This document shows, piece after piece, positions 1-4,212 of a stretch of 5,903 bases of DNA. Every line of letters starts with the position of its first letter. The stretch's first letter is position 1. The notes under the pieces are model-generated. The model was not told the origin of the DNA and made no database searches. It saw nothing but the letters and a program-made list of their open reading frames with translations. The translations under genes were made by a program, and so were the position numbers. Location of the stretch: positions 1 through 5,903 of the forward strand of contig JAKAMJ010000039.1 of NCBI GenBank assembly GCA_021812955.1, in the 5' to 3' direction. This stretch comes from a bacterium. Lineage in GTDB: Bacteria > Patescibacteriota > Minisyncoccia > Phycocordibacterales > Phycocordibacteraceae.

Positions 1-255
1 GCCGTGCAGGTACAGGACCGGGGTGTCATCACCATCCCGAAGAGGCTCCGGGACGCGTGGGGCATCTCAAAGGGAGACATCCTTAATGTGCTCGTCGCAG
101 ACGACGCGCATGAGGCGGTCGTGCATCCGGTAGCGACGGTCGATAAGGATATACTGCGCGCGTCGCAGAAAGCGCTTAAAGAGCTACGTGCCGGCAAGGG
201 CTCGGGCGTATTCTCTAACATGGATGATTTCGAGCGCTCGCTCGGGTTGCGATGA
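1..255 (+). CDS. SpoVT/AbrB-fold (MazE-like) antitoxin, possibly 5'-partial
   Basis: DNA-binding antitoxin of a type II toxin-antitoxin pair, expected to neutralise the toxin encoded next to it and to repress their shared promoter. Counting from the GTG at position 4, residues 3-25 read VQVQDRGVITIPKRLRDAWG and onward to the GISKGD turn, the hallmark swapped-hairpin AbrB/MazE DNA-binding fold. The C-terminal half (about residues 45-83) is charged and helical and ends in a DDFERSLGL segment, of the kind antitoxins use to wrap the toxin. The frame is open to the left edge (GCC precedes the GTG), and the AbrB strand normally has a few residues before VQVQ, so the true start may lie upstream. The stop at 253-255 lies 4 nt before the toxin start, so the two are probably co-transcribed and translationally coupled. 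Family call firm; partner specificity inferred from position. Confidence 0.85.
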   Translation, partial: AVQVQDRGVITIPKRLRDAWGISKGDILNVLVADDAHEAVVHPVATVDKDILRASQKALKELRAGKGSGVFSNMDDFERSLGLR

Positions 256-259
256 AGGT

Positions 260-505
260 ATGCATATCGAGTTTTCACTCGATGCTCGGGAGGAGTATCG
301 CGAGCTCGCGCCTGCGCTACGAGCGCAAGCCAAGAAGCAATTCGGGTATCTCATCAAGGATTACCGCCACAAGTCGCTCAACATAAAGAAGTACGACAAG
401 AGCCTCGAGATCTGGCAGGGCCGGATCAATAAGTCGTGGCGGTTCTATTTCCATATCATCGGCGACATCTACTTCGTCTTCAAGCTCAAGAAGCATCCGA
501 AATGA
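260..505 (+). CDS. RelE/ParE-superfamily toxin
   Basis: Small basic protein of 81 residues, the usual RelE/ParE size. It starts MHIEFSLDAREEYREL, the typical first strand and helix. It then has a conserved core: Y45-D46 before the strand E50-I-W-Q-G-R-I-N57, the S59-W-R-F-Y-F64 strand, and a terminal strand ending in HPK (79-81). The W.GRIN.SWRFYF and C-terminal HPK pattern is characteristic of the superfamily. Members are either ribosome-dependent mRNA endonucleases or gyrase poisons, and I cannot tell which from sequence alone. The start ATG260 follows the antitoxin stop by 4 nt. GAAGG at 254-258 is too close to be an ideal ribosome binding site, so coupling to antitoxin translation is likely. 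The frame stays open upstream to 188, but that stretch overlaps the antitoxin and does not belong to the fold. The 3' end faces rnr. Confidence 0.85.
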   Translation: MHIEFSLDAREEYRELAPALRAQAKKQFGYLIKDYRHKSLNIKKYDKSLEIWQGRINKSWRFYFHIIGDIYFVFKLKKHPK

Positions 506-512
506 TGCAGGA

Positions 513-541
513 GGCGTAACGTCTCTCGATGCGATTACGCC
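513..541. terminator. Hairpin between the convergent toxin and rnr genes, possible bidirectional terminator
   Basis: GGCGTAA (513-519) pairs perfectly with TTACGCC (535-541). CG at 520-521 can add two more pairs with 532-533 across a one-base bulge. The hairpin fills the 29-nt gap between the toxin stop and the rnr stop, and it contains the rnr stop codon. Its position suits a terminator for both converging transcripts, but neither side has a T-tract, so a classical intrinsic terminator is not shown. It could instead protect the 3' ends. Confidence 0.35.
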
Positions 542-2529
542 GGGACAAAGTCGAGTTCGCGTTCGGGGATGCGTGCGGCGGCGAGTTTAACTTTGATGGG
601 GTCGCCGAGGCGGTAGGCCTGGTGAGTGCGGCGGCCGACGAGGCGGTAGTGTTTCTCATCATATTCAAAGTAATCATCGGCGAGGTCACGGACGTTTATC
701 ATGCCGTCGGCATGGGTCGTCTGTTCTTCGACGTAGAGGCCGCGCTCGGTAACGCCGGAGATGACGGCGTCGAACTCTTCGCCGATGCGCGGCGCGAGGA
801 ACTCGACTTGCTTCATCTTTACCGAGTCGCGCTCGGCAGAGGCCGCGGCGACCTCGCGTTCGGAGGCATGGACGGCGAGGCGGTCGAAGTCGGCCATCTC
901 TGCCTCGGTAACGGGTTCACCGCCAGAGTGGCTCTTGATAAGACGGTGGACGATGAGGTCGGGATAGCGGCGGATGGGGGAGGTGAAGTGGGTATAGAAA
1001 TCGAATGCGAGTCCGAAGTGGCCGATGTTCTTGGTGGTGTAGACGGCCTTTGCCATCGAGCGCAGCGTCGCGGTCTTGACCAGGTATTCTTCTGGCGTGC
1101 CTTTGACCGCCTCGAGGAGGCGATTGAGCTCGGTGCCGCTGACTTTGCCGTCGCCTGAGATTTTCAGATGGTGGCCCATTACCCGCAGGAGGTGTGCGAG
1201 GTTCTCGATGCGGTCGGCGTCCGGCTCGTCGTGGACGCGGTAGAGCGAGCGGAAGTGCTGCCCGCCGTTCTTCGTGAGCTGGGCCAGGTATTCGGCGACG
1301 TTTTCGTTGGCGAGGAGCATGAAATCCTCGATCATGAGATTGGTCGCTCGGCGTTCCTTCAAGTGGATTGCGATCGGTCTGCCGCTCGCGTCGAGCTCGA
1401 CCTTGACCTCCGGCGTGTCGAACTCGACGGCGCCCTTGGCTTGGCGACGGGCGCGAATCTTGAGCGAGAGGGCGTGGAGTGCCGCGAGCTCTTCATGGAG
1501 GTCGCCTGCGCCCTGGTCGAGCGTCGCTTGGGCGTCTTCGTAGGTGTAGCGGCGGTCGGAGTGGATGACGGTCTCGCCGAACCATCTGTTGATTACGTTT
1601 GCTTCGGCGTCGAGAGTGAAGACGGCCGAGACGGCGAGACGGTCTTCGTTCGGGTTGAGCGAGCAGAGGTCGGTCGAGAGGATGTGCGGGAGCATCGGTA
1701 TGGTGCGGTCGACGAGGTAGACGGAAGTAGCGCGCTCGACCGCTTCGCGGTCGAGCGCGCTGCCTGGCTTCACGAAGAACGACACGTCGGCGATATGCAC
1801 TCCCACCTCGAAGGTGCCGTCCTGATTTTTACGAATCGAGAGGGCGTCGTCGAAGTCTTTGGCATCTTTCGGGTCGATGGTGCAAGTGGGGGCGGAACGG
1901 AAATCGCGGCGCGGGCCCTCTGTGCCGGCCCGCGCCGCGATTTCTGTCGCTATCATCCCGCGCCCTTCCGCTTCAAGCCGCTTCGCCTCGGCCTCGACCC
2001 CGGGCGGGAACGTGGGCGAGAACCCCTGCCCGAGCGCGAGCGCGCGCATCTCCGTCTCGTGCTCGCCCGCCTTGCCGATGACTTCTTCGATCGCGCCGAG
2101 AGGGTACTCTTTGCCAGCCTCCCAGCTCACGAGCCGGACGAGCACCTTGTCGCCCAGAAGGTGAGTCAGACCAGCCTTGGAAAAAGGTGAGTCAGACTCA
2201 CCTTCCGGAAGGATGACGACGGGGACGTGCATCTTCTTATAATCTGCTTGCAAGAAGAAGAGGCCGTCTTCTTCGACGAGCGTGCCGACAAATGTCTCTC
2301 GTGCGCGCGAGACGACTTCGACCACCTTGCCCGCCTCGCGTGGCGGCATACGCCCGCTCGGGTCACGGTAGAGGCCGGTCGGCACGACCCGCACGACATC
2401 TCCGTGGAGCGCGTGGAGAGTCGCCTCGGCGGGAATAAGGAGATCTTCTTGCCCGTCGCCGCGAACGAAAAATCCGATACCTTTTCGCGTCATAGTGATC
2501 GGTCCTTCGAGCGGAATCAGTTCGTTCAT
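535..2529 (-). CDS. rnr: Ribonuclease R (RNB-family 3'-5' exoribonuclease), short form
   Basis: Processive 3'-5' exoribonuclease that degrades structured RNA and takes part in RNA decay and rRNA quality control. The protein is 664 residues. Two cold-shock OB domains occupy about residues 9-75 and 78-153, the RNB catalytic domain about 207-535, and an S1 domain 583-660. The active-site signature TIDPKDAKDFDDALS carries D219, D225, D227 and D228, matching D201/D207/D209/D210 of E. coli RNase II. Y271 matches the base-stacking Tyr253. HFTSPIRRYPDLIVHR (514-529) is the second family signature. The E. coli enzyme has 813 residues; here the N-terminal helix-turn-helix region and the basic C-terminal tail are absent, and the protein stops just after S1. 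The start ATG is supported by an extended -10 element six bases upstream, suggesting a leaderless mRNA. Three strong inverted repeats lie inside the coding sequence (see repeats). Confidence 0.95.
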   Translation of the reverse strand: MNELIPLEGPITMTRKGIGFFVRGDGQEDLLIPAEATLHALHGDVVRVVPTGLYRDPSGRMPPREAGKVVEVVSRARETFVGTLVEEDGLFFLQADYKKMHVPVVILPEGESDSPFSKAGLTHLLGDKVLVRLVSWEAGKEYPLGAIEEVIGKAGEHETEMRALALGQGFSPTFPPGVEAEAKRLEAEGRGMIATEIAARAGTEGPRRDFRSAPTCTIDPKDAKDFDDALSIRKNQDGTFEVGVHIADVSFFVKPGSALDREAVERATSVYLVDRTIPMLPHILSTDLCSLNPNEDRLAVSAVFTLDAEANVINRWFGETVIHSDRRYTYEDAQATLDQGAGDLHEELAALHALSLKIRARRQAKGAVEFDTPEVKVELDASGRPIAIHLKERRATNLMIEDFMLLANENVAEYLAQLTKNGGQHFRSLYRVHDEPDADRIENLAHLLRVMGHHLKISGDGKVSGTELNRLLEAVKGTPEEYLVKTATLRSMAKAVYTTKNIGHFGLAFDFYTHFTSPIRRYPDLIVHRLIKSHSGGEPVTEAEMADFDRLAVHASEREVAAASAERDSVKMKQVEFLAPRIGEEFDAVISGVTERGLYVEEQTTHADGMINVRDLADDYFEYDEKHYRLVGRRTHQAYRLGDPIKVKLAAARIPERELDFVPA
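1729..1761. repeat. Perfect 15-bp inverted repeat with 3-nt loop inside rnr
   Basis: AGCGCGCTCGACCGC (1729-1743) and GCGGTCGAGCGCGCT (1747-1761) are exact reverse complements separated by TTC. On the rnr sense strand the loop is GAA closed by C-G, a GNA-type triloop known for high stability. The element covers exactly codons 257-267 (SALDREAVERA). Its centre falls on the middle base of the E262 codon, so each codon of one arm faces a codon of the other. The peptide lies in a conserved part of the RNB domain just before Y271, so the hairpin arises through codon choice rather than through an inserted peptide. Confidence 0.9.
1900..1944. repeat. Perfect 18-bp inverted repeat with 9-nt loop inside rnr
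   Basis: The arms 1900-1917 and 1927-1944 are exact reverse complements, very GC-rich, around the loop CTCTGTGCC. Pairing continues outward through a G-T wobble (1899/1945) and two more pairs (1898/1946, 1897/1947). It spans exactly codons 196-210 (EIAARAGTEGPRRDF), centred on the middle base of the T203 codon. The right-hand peptide RRDFR is the conserved stretch ahead of the catalytic TIDP motif. The left-hand part, AARAGTEGP, lies where I recall RNase R homologues being shorter and variable, so it may be an extra in-frame segment. Confidence 0.9.
2158..2204. repeat. 14-bp direct repeat plus inverted copy forming a terminator-like hairpin in rnr
   Basis: AAGGTGAGTCAGAC occurs at 2158-2171 and again at 2184-2197. 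The second copy continues into CTCACCTT (2197-2204), the reverse complement of its own first eight bases, giving a hairpin with an 8-bp stem and the loop TCAGA. Read on the rnr sense strand, the stem ends in CTCACCTT and runs straight into more T (five T in all), the form of an intrinsic terminator. The copies are 26 nt apart and are read in different frames (ESDSPF around residues 111-116, GLTHL at 120-124), so the repetition is at DNA or RNA level and not a peptide duplication. It lies in the variable linker of the second OB domain. Confidence 0.88.
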
Positions 2530-2535
2530 TCCCGC

Positions 2536-2564
2536 ACTCTAGCAATATTTCGACGCTTCTGCTA
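2536..2564 (-). promoter_or_regulatory. Predicted rnr promoter, extended -10 next to the start codon
   Basis: On the minus strand TGCTAGAGT (2544 down to 2536) fits an extended -10 element (TGN plus TAGAGT, four of six to TATAAT). It ends six bases before the rnr ATG at 2529, so initiation would fall at or next to the A of the start codon and give a leaderless transcript. A weak -35 candidate, TAGCAG (2564-2559), sits 17 bp upstream. It overlaps the opposing rpsP -10 element. Confidence 0.5.
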
Positions 2565-2568
2565 TAGT
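2540..2568 (+). promoter_or_regulatory. Predicted rpsP operon promoter, extended -10 next to the start codon
   Basis: TGCTATAGT (2560-2568) is a good extended -10 element. A weak -35 candidate, TAGCAA, lies at 2540-2545 with a 17-bp spacer. The -10 ends eight bases before the rpsP ATG (2577), so transcription should start at about 2575-2577, leaving a leader of zero to two bases. There is no room for a Shine-Dalgarno site between promoter and start, which supports a leaderless mRNA for the rpsP-khpA-trmD operon. Confidence 0.65.
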
Positions 2569-2576
2569 CGCCTGAT

Positions 2577-3050
2577 ATGTTGATGATTCGATTCCAACGC
2601 ATCGGCCGGACGAACGATCCGGCGTTCCGTATTGCCGTCCTTGAGAAGGAGCGCGCCGCGCAGGCTGGCAATATCGTCGAGCAGCTTGGCACCTACAACC
2701 CGAAGAGCAAGGCGTTCACGTTGAACGAGGAGAGTACGAAGGCATGGATCGCCAAGGGCGCCCAGCCGACGGATTCCATCCGCAACCTCCTCATCTCGAA
2801 GGGAATCATCGAGGGCAAGAAGGTGAACGTGCTCCCGCGCAAGTCTCCGTACAAGACCGAGGCCGTCCTCGCTGCCGAGGCTAAGGCTGCTGCAGAAGCA
2901 AAGGCCGCAGCGGACGCCGCAAAGGCCGCCGAAGAGGCTGCGAAGGCAGAAGCTGCTGCGGCGAAGGCCGCGGAAGAGCTCCCGACCGAGGCCGAGGTTG
3001 CCGCGGAAGCGGAACCGGTTGCAGAAGAAGTTCCGGCAGAGGCCGCGTAG
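2577..3050 (+). CDS. rpsP: 30S ribosomal protein S16 with an Ala/Glu/Lys-rich C-terminal tail
   Basis: Early-assembling small-subunit protein that binds 16S rRNA. Residues 1-23, MLMIRFQRIGRTNDPAFRIA and onward, and the following LGTYNPKSK (38-46), W57 and PTDSIRNLLISKGII (64-78) are the standard S16 fold, complete by about residue 90. The total length is 157, against roughly 80-90 for typical S16. The extra residues 93-157 are almost only Ala, Glu, Lys, Val and Pro: first a Lys/Ala/Glu stretch likely to form a long helix (about 96-134), then a more acidic Pro-containing end. The start is chosen because the protein aligns from MLMIR and because the promoter -10 ends only eight bases upstream. 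First gene of an operon with khpA and trmD. The tail resembles the low-complexity tails seen on ribosomal proteins of CPR bacteria; its role is unknown. Confidence 0.95.
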   Translation: MLMIRFQRIGRTNDPAFRIAVLEKERAAQAGNIVEQLGTYNPKSKAFTLNEESTKAWIAKGAQPTDSIRNLLISKGIIEGKKVNVLPRKSPYKTEAVLAAEAKAAAEAKAAADAAKAAEEAAKAEAAAAKAAEELPTEAEVAAEAEPVAEEVPAEAA

Positions 3051-3056
3051 CTCGCG

Positions 3057-3072
3057 CCGCGCGCATGCGCGG
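3057..3072 (+). other. Hairpin in the rpsP-khpA intercistronic gap
   Basis: CCGCGC (3057-3062) pairs with GCGCGG (3067-3072) around the loop GCAT, just after the rpsP stop. It is followed by TACTAACC and not by a T-tract, so a terminator is unlikely. An mRNA-stability or processing element that sets different levels for rpsP and khpA-trmD is possible. The inner ten bases also form a perfect palindrome. Confidence 0.4.
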
Positions 3073-3090
3073 TACTAACCAAATCCCCAT

Positions 3091-3378
3091 ATGGAACCAG
3101 ACCAGGCATTCCTAGAATATGCGGTGAAAGCGTTCGTCGATAATCCCGACGCGGTCGAGACGACGCGCACCATCGACCCGATGGGCGTATTGCTGACGCT
3201 CACCGTGCACCCGGATGACATGGGAAAGATCATCGGCAAGAACGGGAAGACCGCCGAGGCGCTTCGCATCCTTTTGCGTGTGGTGGGAATGAAAGGGAAT
3301 GCGCGCGTGAACCTCAAGATAAACGAGCCGGTCGGCGGCAAGAGGGACCATGAGATTTCACCTGATAACACTATTTGA
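3091..3378 (+). CDS. khpA: KH-domain RNA-binding protein KhpA (YlqC family)
   Basis: Small single-KH RNA-binding protein. In other bacteria the family binds many RNAs, often with KhpB, and is encoded beside rpsP. The 95-residue product has a leading helix (QAFLEYAVKAFVDNPDAV, residues 5-22), a strand LLTLTVHPDD, and the nucleic-acid-binding signature GKIIGKNGKT (45-54) with the GxxG loop GKNG at 49-52. A helix EALRILLRVVG and a final strand ARVNLKI follow. That is a complete minimal KH fold. The last 18 residues go beyond the typical 76-80-residue length and overlap trmD by 29 nt, so the tail may exist mainly because of the overlap. No Shine-Dalgarno site precedes the ATG (AAATCCCCAT). It sits 40 nt after rpsP and shares that operon. 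Confidence 0.9.
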   Translation: MEPDQAFLEYAVKAFVDNPDAVETTRTIDPMGVLLTLTVHPDDMGKIIGKNGKTAEALRILLRVVGMKGNARVNLKINEPVGGKRDHEISPDNTI

Positions 3379-4006
3379 AGAAGCGTGTGACGCGTATCTT
3401 TCGGCGTCGATTATCGGCCGCGCGCGTAAAGAGAAAAAGATCTCCGTAACGTATCAGACCCCGCGCGATTTCGTAGACAATAAATGGGGCAAAGTAGACG
3501 AGAGGCCGTACGGCGGAGGGCCGGGTATGGTGATGACGGCGTTGCCGGTCGTACGCGCGGTCGAAAAAACCCTCAAGACGCGCGCCGCCGCGGAGCGGCG
3601 GCGCGTGATTGTCTGGTTCTCGCCTTCTGGAAAACAATTTGATAACAAAGAAGCCGACAAGCTCGCGAAATATGACGACGTGGTGCTCGTCTGCGGTCGC
3701 TACGAGGGTATCGACGAACGCGCGAAGAAGATGTTGAAGACCATTGCGCCGGTGAAGGAATTCGCCGTCGGCGAGGCGGTATATACCGGCGGGGAAGTGC
3801 CAGCGCTCGCGATAGTCGACGCGGTCACACGCCGCCTGCCCGGCGTGCTCGGCAAGGATGCATCAGTCGAGGAACGCCGTATCGCCTCAAGCGCGGTCTA
3901 TACCCGACCCGAGACGATTTCGTACAAAGACAAAAACTACAAAGTCCCCAAAGTCCTCCAAACCGGCCACCACGCCAACATCGACGCCTGGCGGAGTAAG
4001 AAATAA
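3350..4006 (+). CDS. trmD: tRNA (guanine-N1-)-methyltransferase TrmD
   Basis: SPOUT methyltransferase that uses S-adenosylmethionine to make m1G37 next to the anticodon and so prevents +1 frameshifting. The 218-residue protein shows the family motifs in order: N-terminal FHLITLFEE; RDFVDNKWGKVDERPYGGGPGMVM (39-62); VCGRYEGIDER (114-124); and the knot region VYTGGEVPALAIVDAVTRRLPGVLG (144-168). D157 in IVDAVTR is the expected counterpart of the catalytic Asp169 of the E. coli and H. influenzae enzymes. The C-terminal tRNA-binding domain has YTRPE (184-188) and GHHANIDAWR (206-215). It is shorter than E. coli TrmD (255), mainly at the C-terminus. The start is inside khpA (29-nt overlap) and is preceded by AGAGGG at a suitable distance, so coupling is likely. 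rimM, normally just upstream, is absent. Confidence 0.95.
   Translation: MRFHLITLFEEACDAYLSASIIGRARKEKKISVTYQTPRDFVDNKWGKVDERPYGGGPGMVMTALPVVRAVEKTLKTRAAAERRRVIVWFSPSGKQFDNKEADKLAKYDDVVLVCGRYEGIDERAKKMLKTIAPVKEFAVGEAVYTGGEVPALAIVDAVTRRLPGVLGKDASVEERRIASSAVYTRPETISYKDKNYKVPKVLQTGHHANIDAWRSKK
3581..3605. repeat. Perfect 11-bp GC-only inverted repeat inside trmD
   Basis: CGCGCCGCCGC (3581-3591) and GCGGCGGCGCG (3595-3605) are exact reverse complements around GGA. They encode about residues 78-86 (RAAAERRRV), a linker ahead of the VIVWFSPSG strand that varies among TrmD proteins. The stem is entirely G-C. No T-tract follows, so it is not a terminator. Confidence 0.85.
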
Positions 4007-4015
4007 CATCTCCGC
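3991..4015 (+). terminator. Weak hairpin at the trmD stop, possible operon end
   Basis: GCGGAG (3991-3996) pairs with CTCCGC (4010-4015) around a 13-nt loop that contains the trmD stop codon. AT-rich sequence follows (ACATGTATATATACA), but there is no T-run. It is a modest candidate for the 3' end of the rpsP-khpA-trmD mRNA; read-through into rpoB cannot be excluded. Confidence 0.3.
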
Positions 4016-4018
4016 ACA

Positions 4019-4030
4019 TGTATATATACA
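4019..4030. promoter_or_regulatory. 12-bp perfect palindrome upstream of the rpoB promoter
   Basis: TGTATATATACA is exactly self-complementary and its end lies nine bases before the -35 hexamer. This is a position where a dimeric regulator or an AT-rich upstream element would contact the promoter. No second copy is present in the window, and I recognise no specific regulator site. Confidence 0.35.
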
Positions 4031-4039
4031 ACGAGGTGC

Positions 4040-4069
4040 TTGCGCGAAATGGGGTGGGTTTGGTATAGT
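4040..4069 (+). promoter_or_regulatory. Predicted rpoB promoter
   Basis: TTGCGC (4040-4045) as -35 and TATAGT (4064-4069) as -10, with an 18-bp spacer and an extended TG at 4061-4062 (TGGTATAGT). The extended -10 has the same form as that of rpsP (TGCTATAGT). Initiation is expected near 4076-4078, which would leave a leader of about 137 nt before the rpoB ATG, unlike the leaderless start predicted for rpsP. Confidence 0.65.
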
Positions 4070-4104
4070 GAGGGCGTACAAGATACGACTGAGTAGCGGA
4101 GGGC

Positions 4105-4182
4105 ATGGAGAGACATATCGGGAATCAGAAAGAACGCGAGAGCGAAAGCGGACTGTGTCCGCGCGTTTGCATTTATATATAG
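4105..4182 (+). CDS. Possible 25-codon leader ORF upstream of rpoB
   Basis: ATG4105 opens a 25-codon frame (starting MERHIGNQKERESESG and ending CIYI) that closes at TAG 4180-4182. It is preceded by GGAGGG (4098-4103), but only one base separates that from the ATG, which is poor spacing. It is in the same phase as rpoB, separated by TAG and then TAA. It lies wholly within the predicted leader and spans the leader hairpin, so it could be a regulatory leader peptide. A chance ORF is at least as likely. Confidence 0.2.
   Translation: MERHIGNQKERESESGLCPRVCIYI
4148..4162 (+). other. Leader hairpin upstream of rpoB
   Basis: GCGGAC (4148-4153) pairs with GTCCGC (4157-4162) around TGT. AAA (4145-4147) can pair with TTT (4166-4168) across a three-base bulge. 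It sits about 50 nt before rpoB in the predicted untranslated leader. The bases that follow (GCGTTTGCATTTATATATAG) are AT-rich but not a clean T-tract, so an attenuator is possible but unproven. The remaining leader, 4070-4147 and 4183-4212, shows no tRNA or riboswitch that I can recognise. Confidence 0.4.
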
Positions 4183-4212
4183 CAAGTCTTTACCACTTAA
4201 ACGCGACACGAC

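Noticed and set aside
188..259. Upstream extension of the toxin reading frame
   Set aside because: These codons lie within the antitoxin gene, and the RelE/ParE fold starts at MHIEF, so ATG260 is preferred.
299..310. 12-bp palindrome CGCGAGCTCGCG in the toxin gene
   Set aside because: No loop, short, and easily produced by the GC-rich codons for RELA; no second copy.
529..1158. 209-codon plus-strand frame opposite the 3' part of rnr
   Set aside because: Antisense shadow with Gly/Asp/Val-rich composition and no recognisable domain.
1168..2190. Long open frame of 340 codons on the plus strand opposite rnr
   Set aside because: It is the antisense shadow of rnr, whose catalytic motifs are certain; the translation is Val/Glu/Arg-rich without family features. 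GC-rich codon use keeps the opposite frame open.
2213..2243. TATAAT at 2238-2243 with ATGACG upstream, a possible antisense promoter inside rnr
   Set aside because: The -35 is poor and the spacer is 19 bp; the hexamer is explained by codons for the conserved ADYKK segment of rnr.
2865..3047. Repetitive Ala/Glu/Lys codons at the 3' end of rpsP as a possible tandem repeat or misassembly
   Set aside because: Units are irregular in length and codon choice and the frame stays open to a normal stop, so it is a low-complexity protein tail.
4007..4212. Possible tRNA or other RNA gene between trmD and rpoB
   Set aside because: No cloverleaf, T-loop consensus or known riboswitch core could be found; promoter and leader features explain the space.
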